This document shows, piece after piece, positions 46,295 through 57,411 of a DNA stretch of 64,000 nucleotides; the stretch's first letter is position 1, and every line of letters begins with the position of its first letter. Below the pieces are notes generated by a model that worked only from the letters and a program-made list of their open reading frames with translations, searched no databases and was not told the origin of the DNA. Origin of the DNA: Yamagishiella unicocca (taxonomy: Eukaryota > Chlorophyta > Chlorophyceae > Chlamydomonadales > Volvocaceae); contig BDSL01000001.1 in NCBI GenBank assembly GCA_003116995.1, positions 930,001 to 994,000 of the forward strand, written 5' to 3'. The position numbers and the translations under genes were made by a program.

Positions 46295-49200
46295 CTATCG
46301 CCCCACGACAGCGCTCTGCGAGCGTGCCTTCTTATTCCGGCTGCGGCCCGGTGGTCGCATGGGCACCAAAGCCGCTGACGGCTTCCGAGACAACAGCATC
46401 GCCCTGTACATCAGCGCGGCCTTTGCGGAGCCGGAGCCGGCAGCGTCAGCGCCTCCGCTCGCACCGTCCGCCGACCCGCGGGACCGCTTTCCCCCCATGC
46501 CACCTGCCCCACGCGCCGCAGCCGCTGCAGCCGCAGCAGCCCCTGCCACCGCTGCCGCCGCTGCCACGCCAGCTGCCGTGCGCATTTGCGTCCGCCCGTC
46601 GTACGCCACCGCCGCGCCGCCGCCGGGCCCCTCGCCCTCCAGGTCCCACGGCTCCCTGGCTACTCTTCGGCTGCCTCCCCGACCAGCAGCATCCGCAGCC
46701 GCAGCAGCCCCCCCGCCGTACGCCTGCCCCCGCCCACTCACACCCGCTGCGCCGTCCTCCTGCTGCCACTCGTCCTCCTCCTCGTCCAGGTGCTGCACCC
46801 TGGTCCCTGATCCCCTCCCTGGACCCGCGCCGCCAGCTGACATCCTTGCCACCGCGCGCCTGCGCTCCTCGCCCCGCAACGCCTCCTCCGCCCCCTCCGC
46901 CTCCTCCGCTGCCCGCTGCCCGGCTCCTAGTCGCGTTGCCCCCCGACCCGCATGCGGCGCACCGCCCTCCGCGCCGTGGGATCGCCCGCCCACCCCGCCG
47001 GACAACCCAGGCGCCCGCACACCCCCGCCCTCCCGGCGCCCCTCGCCCTCTCCACTGGCCCGTACTGCGCTGGTGCTCGCCAGACCCGCCACCGACCGCG
47101 CCCGTCGGTCCGCCCCCACCCCCTCCTCCTCCTCCTCCCACACCTCCACCCCCTCCTCCGGCCGCCACACCGCGCCCCGGCCGCTGCCCAAGGCGCTACT
47201 CCCGGTGGCGCCGGACCCGCGCCGGCGTGTCACGCCCTGCTCCTCCTTCTCCTGCTCCTCCTCCTCCTCCTCCTCGTCTTCCTCGTGGGTGTCATCGTCG
47301 CGGCGCAGCTCTTCGGCGCGCCGCAGCGCCTCCGCCATAATGCTGCCGGGCCCTCCGCCCGGGCCCCAGGCGCCCTCGTCGGTCCGCATGCGGCGGCTGG
47401 CTGCCCGCGCGCGCATGCGCTTCCGGTAGTCGCCGATCCGCTCCTTGTACCTACGAAGGACGCCGGCGGCGAGGGCAGTGGCGTGGAGCGAGGTTTCAGA
47501 GGCGGGCGGCGCAGAGGCGACTCAGCTCGAAGGTGCCAGCTCGAGGTAAGCCGCAACCGCAGTACGGGCGCATGCGTGTATGCGCGCATGGAGTTGGGGC
47601 CCGTCGGTGCAGTTCCAGCCAGCATGAAATGTCTCGAGGCTTCCGTCTTGCTGCCGGCTCGGTCTGATCGGTCTGATCGGCTCGGACGCCGTACCGAGTC
47701 CTGCTCCCGAAGGTCGCAACCTGGAGCGGTCCTTGCGCCGCCAGTCCGCGGACCCGCCCCCCTCCCCTCCCCCCGCCGCTCCCTCACCTGAACCAAATCC
47801 GCATCGGCACTCCCTGGAAGCCCAGCACCTCCCGAATCTGTTGCGTCAGGAAGGAGGAGAAGGAGCGGTCCACCGGCGAGCTGATGCTGCCGTTCAGGAA
47901 GGCCGCGAAGGTGGGCGGCCGCGGCTTGACCTGAGGCGCGGGGCGGGAGGGGGGGAGGGCAGCAGGGCCGCGGGGATTTCGAGGAAGACCCTTGATGAGA
48001 AAAACCGTTTTCAACAGGGCGGGGGCGAGAGGGCAGCGGCGATGGGCCCGGACGTCAGCCAGTGATGGTGCGCCTTCATACTGGTAAGGAGCAGGGCGGC
48101 ATGCAGGTACACATCCCTCCCTCCCTCCAGAAACAACGCACCTGAGCGATGAACTTGATCCTGGCCAGTGTGCCCTCCATTCCGCTGCCCGCCATCCGCA
48201 CAGACAGCTTGCGGAGGAAGCGGTTGAGGCGAGGAGTGGACACCCTGCAGCGGGAGGGGGGCGGGGAGGTGGCCTCATCGGCGCTGGCTGGGTGCGACAG
48301 TGTACGCGGCGTGGTTCGACAGGGTCCCACAGTCACCAGCGGAGGTTCCACATGCTCGCTGAGGCAACCCCAAGCCAAAGGCCCCGACGACCCACGCCGA
48401 TCCGCCGGCCAATCCTCCCGCCATCACTTCCCCAAGGCCGGCCCCTCAGCACGGCACCGCAGCGGCGGCGTCCGTACCTCTTGTTCCACGCGTCGTACAC
48501 CGCCACCGCCGTGGGCATGATCTGATCCACGCCGGTGCCCTCCTTGGCGGAGATCTCCACCACCGGCACCTGGCCGGCCTCCAGGAAGCGCTCCGACAGG
48601 TGCCGTCGCAGGGTCTGAGCGGCAGCGGCGGCAGCATCGGAGGAGGTGGGGGGAGAAGGCCCGGTTACAAGACATAGGAAACGGAGGTGTGTGTGCGTGT
48701 GTGTGTGTGAGTGCAAGGAAAACCCGTGTACGAAAGAAAACTCGTAGGGGGGGAGGGGGCAACGCACGCCGGGAGGCGTGATGAGGCGCCAAAGGGAGCA
48801 CCATGTGCAGGTGCGGCTACCTGTGCAACGGCTGGAGGGGGCGCTGCGGGAAAGGCATGCAGGGGAGAGGGCCGGAAGGCGAAGGCGCCGAGGGGGGCAG
48901 GGCGGTCGACGGGGCAACGCGGCGGCAGCGGCGGCAGCCAGGTGCGCGCTCCCATGTGCCGTACGAGCCAGGGGGGAAGCCGCCCGTGTGGCCCCTACCT
49001 TGGCGTATAGGGCGCGCTGCTGCGGGGTCAGCGCGTCCGCCTTGTTGGCCACCACCACCAGCGCCTTGCCCTCTCGCAGCACGGTGCCCGCCAAGGACAG
49101 CTCGCGGCGGCCCAGGACCTGGGCGGGGAGACATAGGGGGGGGGGAGATACAGGGGGCCGAGATATAGGGAGAGATATAGGGGGAGGTATAGGGGGACGT

Positions 49201-52200
49201 ATAGGGGGAGGTATAGGGGGGTTAAGGGTAGGGGTTCGGGGCCCGTAGCAGTGATGGGCAACGGTGTTGGCGGGTTCGCACCACGATCAGGCGGCTCCAA
49301 CGTAAAACAACACCTGCTAACTTGTTTCCTCGAACCTCCTCAGCCACCCTCCAACACCACACCACTACACCACCACCAGCAGCTTCCCCTCCCCCTTCTG
49401 CCCCCCCCCCCTCGGCTCACCCTCTCGCTTGCCATCGCCCGCTCTGCGTCCACCACCAGCAGCGCCAGGTGCACCTGGGCCAGGGACTTCATGGCGGCGC
49501 GGCGGGACATGAGGGCTACCTCGCCGCCCACGTCGTCGTAGCTGCGGCAGCAGGGCGGGAAAGAGGAATGGGTGCACTGGGGTGGGGGCGAAGTGGTTGC
49601 ACTGGGATGGGGGCGGAGAGGACCACCCCGCAGCGGCCGCAGCGGAGCGCTTTGGTGGCAGCTCTGGGTGCCACTTGGGGCAGCTCTGGGTGCCCCGGGA
49701 CGCAACCGCAGGGCACATGCCGCCGACCCCCAAGAGGGGGAGATGAAGCCTCAGGGGGCGCAGCTGAGGACCCAGGTACGGGCGGGCCGGCAAACCCGGG
49801 TTCACTGGCGCTGCCACGCGCGCGCACCTGTCCGTACGACCGATCCCGATCCAGCCCGCCGTGTCGATCAGCTCCACTGGCAGATCGCCGTACATCCACG
49901 CCGCGCGCACTGCGTCCCGCGTAAGGCCCGGCTCCGGCCCAGTCAGCGCCCGCTCCTCCCCGAGCAGCCGGTTGAGCAGCGTGGACTTGCCCTGTGCATG
50001 CGGGCACGGGGCGGGCGTTTGGCGCGCAAGCATGGGGAGGTAGTGATGCGAGGAGAGACCACTTATGGACGGAGCAACCCTCCTTTCAGAGACCACTTCT
50101 CGACACACCTGACCTACTGTCCCGACTTCCCCCCTCCAATTCCGCCCCGCATGACAAGGCCAAACATCCTTCCCCACTTGCACTCCTCTCCCCCCCGTCC
50201 TAAGCGCCGACCCACGGGTGTCCCCTCAACCTCCCGTCCGCACCGCATTGGGCAGCCCCATGATGGCCAGCTTCATGACGCCCCCGACGCCGCCACCCCC
50301 GATGGCGCGGACGTCCTCCTCCTCCTCGTCCTCGTCCTCGTCCGCGACTCGCGACTGGCCTGACCCCAGCGCGGCGGCTCCGGTCGCAGCCACAGCGCCA
50401 CCAGGGTTCGCATCGTTGAAAAGGAGGCTCCGGCGACGAAGGCCCCGGCCAGAGCTCCCGGGATCCTCAGCCGGGGACCCCGACGACGACGATGACGAGG
50501 CGGCGGCCTTCGCCGCCCCTGAACCGCTGCGCGCCGCCGCCGTCGCCGCCGCCAGCTGCGCCCCCACGCGGTCGATGTGCGGCTGGATGGCCGTGTATAG
50601 GTCCGTCATGCCGTCACCCGTGGTGGCGGACACGGCGACCGGCTCCCCGAAGCCCAGCCGGTAGCAGTCGTACACGGTCTGCGGCATCCCTGACTCACGC
50701 GCATGTACGACAACAACATGGGGAAACGCGGTTAATGGTGACGCAGCCTGGAACGGTGGCCGCGTCAGGCGCCGCAGCAGCGCCCCCAGCAGGTCGGAGA
50801 GGCCAGAGAGTCATCACGCCGGCCCCGTGGCCTCCCCCCGGACCCTCCCCCCCCGTAGCTCAATGGCCCGATGTGTTTTCGTCCCCGTGAGAGCCCCCCC
50901 ATCCACCCCCCCAGCGGCGCAGCGCCCCTCTCATACCCTCCCCTGGCCCTCTCCGAGCCGCCCGCTCACCCTCCCGCGCCTTGCTTCCCTCCGCCTTGTT
51001 CGCCACCAGCAGCACCTGCTCCCGAGGCACCTGCCGCTGCAGCCACTCCGCCAACTCCTCGTCCGCGGGCAAGACACCCTCCCTGGAGCCGGGGACGGGG
51101 GCAGCAGGACGGGGCGGAGGTAAGGCGGAAAGGAGCGGGGCAAGCGGCTCATCACCAGCAGGATGCGCCTAATCGCGACGCAGTTCGCCCGAGTAAGAGT
51201 CTGACGAGCGCTTTCAGCGGCTCCAGGGCAGGGCAGAGAGCAGGTAGGCAGGCCAGCAGGCCAGTGTGAGGGCGGAGGCCGGAGGGCGGGCGGAGGCCAC
51301 ACAATGCCACACGGACGGCCCCGATCTCGGGGGCGGGGGGGCGTAGGAGCCGCGGGCAGTGCGCATCGCCCGAAGGGAGGGTCGAACGGAGGTAGCTTAA
51401 TGCCCCATTGGCCCACTGGCTGGTCGCAGTAGCCCACCTCACACATGAATACCCGCCTGGCTACCGCCAGTTGTTCACACATGCCCTGGTGCTCTTCCTG
51501 CTCCGGGCTGCGTGGCTACTGTGGACCCACCTGGCGTCGATGACCATGAGCGTCAGGTGGCTCTGCCGCAGCAGCTTTGCGGTGATGGCGGTGGCGCGGC
51601 CCTGTGGGTCGAGAGGCCGGGAGGTGGGTGCGGCGCAAGGGGGGCGTCGAGCCGGGTTTGACGCGGCGAAGTGGACGGCGACTATACCCCGCGCTGGGAA
51701 TGGGTTGGGCTGTCCACATATGCCGGCGCCCAAACCCTGGGCCGTCAGTGTTTGCGGCAGTCAATCCAAGTCCAGTAGTATGCGCGCGCGTCCAGGTGTC
51801 CGAAGGCTATGCACCAGCTACACTTCCCATGTCGAGTAACCCCTCAGGGCCGTGTGGGGCCCCGTTGTCGTCCTGAGAGGCCCCCTGCCGCACCTGGATG
51901 GTGCTGCCGCTGCTGGCGGTCCGCGGCTCCAGCCCCGACGTGTCAGCGGCGCGGAACTGCAGGTCGCCCAGCTGCGCGCGCCCCTCCTGGTAGTCCCGCG
52001 TCACGTGGCTGTCGGGGGTGTCGTACACCTAGCCGCGGGGAGAGGCAGAGTGAGGTGGGTGTTGCAGTCAGGTGGGACATGGTTGCGGGGGCCGAGGGGT
52101 TCGGCGACCAGCGCGCTGCAGCGGGAAGGCGGTTCCGGTGGTCGGAAGCGCTGGCGGTGTGGGCCGCGGTGGGCCTGACCATGGCGGGGGCGGTGGTGGC

Positions 52201-53097
52201 GGCGGTGCAACCACCGTATGCAAGCCAGCGCCCAACGCAACCCAATCAGCTGCCAGCTGTGAGCTCCAGAACCACCCTCACGCGAGCTGGACCTGTCTCT
52301 TCCGACTGTTGGTTGCATCCGCCCGCACATGCCCGCCTCCCGCAGCGCCAGTGCCCCGGGGCCCGCGCCGCCGTACATGTGCCGGGCCCTCCCCGAGGCC
52401 GGCGCTAGCTGGTATCCGGCTTAGGCCGGTGACGCCGGGGTTTAGGAAGTGGGTCGGGCTGCGCTGGGGGCCACCCACCAGTGCCGCTCTGCGGCGGAGC
52501 AGCCGGTTGAACAGCGCCGACTTGCCCACGTTAGGCCGCCCCACCAGCGCCACCTAGGAAGTCGGCAGCCGCGCACCCGGAGGGGGGCGAGCATGAGGAG
52601 GGATGGCGAGCAAGACACCGACATGTGCTTGGAGGGCGGGTCGGTCGCAGAAGGTGGCGGAGTATGAAGCTGGATTGAAAGCCAGTCATCCCGTGTAGGC
52701 AAGCGCCCACGCAACGCTGTAGATGGGTCCGGCATGAACTCTTGAGACAGCGGAGTGCTCGCCCGTGTGTGGCCCCGTTGCACCCTCTGCTCCACTCCTA
52801 CGCGCCTGCTTTGTTCCGCTGCAACCCCCTTGATTCCCCATGGCGACATACAGAAGGCTAACCCACATTTGCCCCTCGCTCCATGTGCGCCCGCGTAACA
52901 CGGCGCAGCTACTCCACCCCCTTCACCTTGGGCAGTAGGGAATCATCTACTTGCTGTTGCAGTTCCCGCCGCCGCGAGACTGCGCCACGCCGCAAGCCCC
53001 GCGTCGCCTGCACGAGAACGCTGTGGAGCGGCGGTCCGCCCAGGAGCGGCAGTGCCGGGAACACGAAGCGAAGTATGCTGTTCGTTTGAAACAGCAT
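46295..53097 (-). CDS. GTPase Der (EngA), plastid-targeted, with long disordered C-terminus
   Basis: Der is a double GTPase with a KH-like domain that promotes assembly of the large ribosomal subunit; plant copies act in chloroplasts. Exons (minus): 53097-52927, 52553-52479, 52028-51894, 51601-51531, 51082-50970, 50689-50244, 49991-49828, 49541-49421, 49118-48999, 48614-48478, 48244-48142, 47930-47788, 47450-46295. Total 985 codons (984 aa), all in phase. Residues 1-57 form a basic transit-peptide-like leader ending DDSLLPK. G domain 1: P-loop GRPNVGKS (62-69), DTSG, and NKAE (179-182) where NKxD is expected. G domain 2 follows a Ser/Ala/Glu linker: P-loop GLPNAGKS split by an intron, DTAG and a normal NKAD. 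The KH-like domain spans ~520-620 (STPRLNRFLRKL ... FAAFLNGSISSPVDRSFSSFLTQQIREVLGF). Bacterial Der stops about here (~490 aa); this protein adds ~365 Arg/Glu/Gly/Ala-rich disordered residues in one exon. Confidence 0.93.
48685..48714. repeat. GT microsatellite in Der intron
   Basis: A (GT)n run with one CG interruption lies in the intron between exons 49118-48999 and 48614-48478. Simple sequence only. Confidence 0.85.
49129..49225. repeat. (GTATAGGGGGAG)-type minisatellite in Der intron
   Basis: About seven imperfect copies of a 10-13 bp unit, GATATAGGGGG/GTATAGGGGGAG, start about 11 bp beyond the acceptor of the exon beginning at 49118. G-runs of five to ten make it G-quadruplex-prone on the plus strand, i.e. 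a C-rich polypyrimidine tract in the Der pre-mRNA. Confidence 0.8.
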
Positions 53098-53436
53098 GCC
53101 AGACTTGAACGTTTGACCTGGGTTAGCTGGCAAGGTATACGACTGTGAGCATCTCAAGAGGCAAGCTACTTAAAAGACATAAATCAAATAAAAGACGCCT
53201 CTGTTCTCAAAAATGGGATAAAATTGCCCCTCGAAAATGAGTATGTGGTAAGAGGAAACATGTCGGCGGATGTTGGTGATGGGCCCATTTGCACGACATC
53301 ACATGCAGTTGCATTTTTATAACAGCATTGCCGCAGTCATTGGTCTAATATCTGTATATTAGAGCACATACGTGTTACCTCTCAGTCACTTGAGAGCGTT
53401 TGGTCTTGTGTAGGCATCAGCCATCCCGACATCGCG
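53098..53436. promoter_or_regulatory. Divergent promoter, Der/mitochondrial phosphate carrier
   Basis: 339 bp between opposing ATGs, markedly AT-richer than both genes. A TATA-like TTTTTATAA is at 53314-53322, about 115 bp before the carrier ATG. A second AT block (AAATCAAATAAAAG) sits at ~53180-53193, about 90 bp before the Der ATG. This arrangement would suit two back-to-back core promoters. Confidence 0.55.
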
Positions 53437-55185
53437 ATGGCCCCGCAGTCCAGCCTGAGCGCCGTGTCAGCCGCGCTGGCAACGATGCAGCCGAAGCAGG
53501 AGTCTCCTGCGATGCCCTCTGCTTTTGGCACGGCACTGAACACTGGCATGCTTGGCAAAATGGTTGCGGCGTCCGCTGCGGAGGCCCCCAGGAAGATCGA
53601 GCTTTACAGCAAGTGAGGCGACAACGTGTTTCGGGTTGTGAGATGCTAATATTGTGTGCGTTGTGTGATGACTTCGCGCGCTGGCGGGAAGACTGCAACC
53701 CTTCAATCAAGATTCTTTCCCGGCACGCAGCGAGTACTACTGGACGTGCGCGCTCGGTGGTGTGGCGAGCTGTGGTCTCACCCATATGGGTGTGACTCCT
53801 CTGGATGTCGTCAAGTGCAACATTCAGACGAACCCCGCGAAGTTCAAGGGCATCTCGAGCGGCTTCAGCGTCCTTGTCTCGGAGGCAGGCGTGGCGGGTC
53901 TGTTCAAGGGCTGGGTGCCCACGCTCTTTGGCTACTCAGCCCAGGGTGCGTGCAAGTTCGGTCTCTATGAATACTTCAAGAAGTAAGTTGGGGCGGCTCG
54001 GACTGATGTCACACCCATCACGCGTTGGACTTATTGACAGCGACGCCACGTGACCGTGCAGGACCTACTCTGACATGGCTGGTCCCGAGCTTGCAAAGAA
54101 GTACCAGAGCGCCATTTACCTGGCGGGCTCGGCCAGCGCTGAGTTCTTTGCCGACATTGCGCTCTGCCCCTTCGAGGCCGTCAAGGTGGGCAATATTGGT
54201 GGCGAACAGTCTTTTCAACTTAATGTAAACGCGCTTACCACCGTTTGCGGTTTCGCCAACAGGTCAAAGTGCAGACGGTGCCGGGCTTCGCCAAGGGTAT
54301 GTCGGATGGCTTCCCCAAGTTCGTGGCGACCGAAGGCACGGCCGGGTGAGTGACTTCATTTATTAGTTGATGTTTACTGCGGAGTATAAACCGTCAACGG
54401 TCCATATATGGGACCCTTGCCAGCGTCCGACTCAACTTTCCCCCTTGCCTGACATGTCTTGGTTTTGTTCCATATGCAGCCTCTTCAAGGGCCTGAAGCC
54501 GTTGTGGGGTCGCCAGATCCCCTACACCATGATGAAGTTCGGCGCCTTCGAGAACGTTGTGCAGATGCTGTACAAGCACGTGGTGCCAAAGCCGAAGTCA
54601 GAGTGCACGAAGGGCGAGCAGCTGGGCGTGTCGTTCGCTGCCGGCTACATTGCGGGCGTGTTCTGCGCGGTGGTATCACACCCCGCAGATAACCTGGTGT
54701 CAAAGCTGAACGCACAGAAGGGCGCTACGGCTGGCGACATCATTAAGGAGATGGGCTGGTACGCGCTGTTCACCCGCGGCCTGGGCCTGCGCATTATCAT
54801 GATCGGAACGCTCACTGGACTACAGTGGGGTATCTACGATGCCTTCAAGGTAGGTTAGCTGGCTGGTAGGATATAGTGGGGTAGGTTGCCTCGATTCAAT
54901 GCGGGATCCATGAGTTGTTTTGTCGGCAGACAATGTCGGCCAGCTTATGCGTTTGGAGCAGCAGCGAATCTTGGGGAGTCGCACGACCTAGTATCGCCAT
55001 ATGGTTGCGTTGCAGCTCCATTAGTACATGTCTCTGTAATGCTAGTATTGTGGCTCGGTTCCAGTTCGGCCACTGTACAGTAGCAAGCAGGCATTGGCTT
55101 TATGCACACCGATTTGGGTTATGCCTTCTGTCTACAGGTGTCGTACGGCCTGCCGACCACGGGGTCGGTGGAGGAGAAGAAGTAA
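53437..55185 (+). CDS. Mitochondrial phosphate carrier (SLC25A3 type)
   Basis: This inner-membrane carrier imports phosphate with protons for ATP synthesis. Exons 53437-53612, 53731-53982, 54062-54185, 54263-54345, 54480-54849, 55138-55185; 351 codons (350 aa), in phase. Three Solcar repeats carry the signature Pro-x-Asp/Glu-x-x-Lys in recognisable form: TPLDVVKCNIQ, CPFEAVKVKVQ and HPADNLVSKLN. The phosphate-carrier subfamily is set by YYWTCALGGVASCGLTHMGVTP, GLKPLWGRQIPYTMMKF and the closing GLPTTGS, which match mitochondrial phosphate carriers rather than ADP/ATP or dicarboxylate carriers. The first ~58 residues are Ala/Ser/Met-rich and act as a presequence-like extension. The ATG at 53437 follows the AT-rich divergent promoter. 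Confidence 0.96.
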
Positions 55186-55554
55186 ACAATGTTACCTCGG
55201 CGATGCGGCGAGCGCATCTGGTGCACAATTGCGCCTGACTGATTATCATTACCGGACTCGAAGTGGGAGAGGGTGTGAGCCCTGTGGATTCCATAAGGGG
55301 ACAGAGCAGGGAGTTCACTGACGCTAGTCCGAGCTGCTTGCTGCCAGAGCGAGATGTGAGTGCATGCTGCTATTCTTTTGCTGCGGATGTGTTGTCTTAC
55401 GGAGAGGGTGTCTTACTGGTGTGTATGATACAATGAACTGCATATGTTAGCTTAACAACCTACAAGAAAATGTGGCTAATGCACCAACTCGCGGGTGCAA
55501 GCACGACGGCTCGGCAGCATTCGAGGCGCGAAATTCGCGCCGGCTGCTCCACCA

Positions 55555-55559
55555 TGTAA
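55555..55559 (+). terminator. TGTAA poly(A) signal, phosphate carrier
   Basis: TGTAA about 370 nt after the stop at 55183-55185. Confidence 0.55.
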
Positions 55560-55648
55560 GGGACAGGCACTTCAGGCCCGGCTGATCACTTAAGCTACGA
55601 ATTTACCAAAGCTGCATCTCACAATGTCAGAAGGTGGCAACAATCACG

Positions 55649-55653
55649 TTACA
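55649..55653 (-). terminator. TGTAA poly(A) signal, NTAN1
   Basis: TTACA on the plus strand, i.e. TGTAA on the minus strand, about 200 nt past the stop at 55849. Confidence 0.55.
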
Positions 55654-55848
55654 TGTACTTCACAAACCGGCTATCGCTGCTTTGAATGTGTTAGGATTAA
55701 CCCACAAAGAAGCAGAGTACGCTACGGATCACATCGCAAGACGTCGGATCTCGTCAATGCGTAAGGCTGGTCACGATTGCGCCTTGGCAACGCCTGTAGC
55801 CGATGATTGGCATCCCGATGTAAGCCCGATAGGCAGCGCGCACCGGTG

Positions 55849-57081
55849 TTATGGCGCAACAGGCCGCCAGCCATGCAAAATAATTTCGACGTCTGACCCC
55901 GTCCCCGCTTCGCGTCTTCCGTAGCTCCCCTTCCACTCCAGCTCCCCCCATTCGAACCACACGTTGGGTATGGATATGACCCGATTTGCAGCTTGCTCGA
56001 GGACATAGCGGAGAGACGCCCGGGCATCCTCAACGAAGTTGGGCGGCTCGTAGTCCGGACTGGTGCTGTAGTTTTGTAGGAACGTCGAGTCTGGCAGGCC
56101 AAGCAGCATGGTAAGCTGGGCGAGTGCCCTTGCGCCCAACTGCGGGCAGTGCATGCCAGGTATACACAGCCGTGACGTCGCCGTGTCCACAATACTGCGC
56201 AGCGGGCCTTCAGCACGACCACTGCTTTCGCCATGATCCTGCGCGAGGTGGTCGTGTGCGAAGCGGCGTGGAAGCTCGGGTCCCCGGTCCTCAAATCCTG
56301 CGGGGCTCGCATCGCCGTCGCTGCCGTCGGTGCTGCCGGGCGCGCACCGCACCGACAAGTGCAGAGCGCGTGGCGCGCCGGTTGCATTTGTGTTTGCTGC
56401 ATCAACGCAGGCAAGTTGCACAAGAAACGGTAGCTCGCAGGTCTGTAGGTGGCGCAGCACTGCGTTCAGCGTGTTGGCGCTTTCTTTGGAGTCCTCACAA
56501 AACGATCCAACCAGCCACAGCTCGGGCCGCTGCATATGGCGAGGCAGCAGGCGCGTAATGCTTGTGTCGTCGCGGGCCAAACGGCTGTTGTAGTGGGCGG
56601 CCCTGCACGACGCGACGAAGGCATGCGGTGAACGTGGGGCCCCGGTCGAGACTTCTGCAGGTGCGCTCAGTTTTTACTGAATGCTCGTGTTACACATGCA
56701 CATGTCCTCTGCCCCTGCCTTTTCCGTGCTGTCCTTAATTGCCCAAGCATCACCCATTCCTATGTTTTCTTGCCCAATCCTCTCATACACCCCCGGGGGG
56801 AACACGCACCAGGCCTTGCCATTCGCACGGCACACGGCCACGGCAATGAGGCATGTTGTGGCGTCGGTGCTCCCCACGTGCCAGGCTCCGTCGCTGAAGT
56901 CGACCAAGGCCTGCTCTCCCATAAGCGCGCACGCAGCACGACAGGAGGCTGGCACTGGACTGAGCCCATTTTTTGCCAAAAATCTCACATTAGCCTGCTT
57001 TAATGCAGGGTCCTGTAGCACGTCTTGCAAGAGGCTGTCACTGTCTGGGAGTGGCCCTGAAGTTGGAAGCACAAGCACCAT
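55849..57081 (-). CDS. NTAN1: Protein N-terminal asparagine amidohydrolase (NTAN1)
   Basis: NTAN1 deamidates N-terminal Asn to Asp, feeding proteins into the Arg/N-degron pathway. Exons (minus) 57081-56810 and 56602-55849; 342 codons (341 aa). The nucleophilic Cys is Cys77 in STDATTC, aligning with human Cys75 in SDDATTC. After the single intron come AAHYNSR and LWLVGSF (human THCDG and VHLVGGF). GFEDRGPE and the strongly conserved NYSTSPDYEPPNFVEDARASLRY close the core. The intron was placed so the two halves align without a gap (donor after GGCCTG, acceptor CGTGCAG). The start ATG at 57081 gives a short N-terminus of the family's usual length. Cytosolic or nuclear by lack of a targeting signal. 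Confidence 0.93.
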
Positions 57082-57411
57082 GTATGCAGGATATAACGAA
57101 GTACGGCGACTTTTGTTGAAATGAAAGATTGTATGGAGGCCATAATCGGACAGTGATGTTAAAAGTTGGTGTCGTATAAGGTATAACCCCAGCTGAGTTG
57201 GACGGGTTGGTCCAACCGCGCGCTGAAGCAAGCCAGCACACCATTGACACCATCGAAGTTAGTTTATATTGCCACAAGCTTATAGCTGGAAGGCAATAGA
57301 GCGAATCGTGGCGCGCTTCCCGAGCTTCCGAAACCGGCCGTGAAACAGCGACGAATGAACAGCTATTTTTACAGCAGCTAATCTTCGATTTATTTTACAT
57401 AGTCCGCCGTA
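57082..57411. promoter_or_regulatory. Divergent promoter, NTAN1/F-box-LRR
   Basis: 330 bp between opposing ATGs. An AT-rich element (TTTATTTTACAT, 57389-57400) lies just before the F-box gene ATG and probably falls in its 5' leader. No other signal recognised. Confidence 0.45.

Larger units (their letters stand above)
55186..55848. other. Convergent 3' flanks, phosphate carrier/NTAN1
   Basis: 663 bp between facing stops, with TGTAA on the plus strand at 55555-55559 and on the minus strand at 55649-55653. The two transcripts would end within about 100 bp of each other or overlap slightly. No gene seen. Confidence 0.65.

Noticed and set aside
46324..47340. 338- and 356-aa plus-strand Pro-rich frames opposite Der exon 13
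   Set aside because: Mirror of the Arg/Gly/Ala-rich Der tail; the minus-strand frame continues the KH domain in phase.
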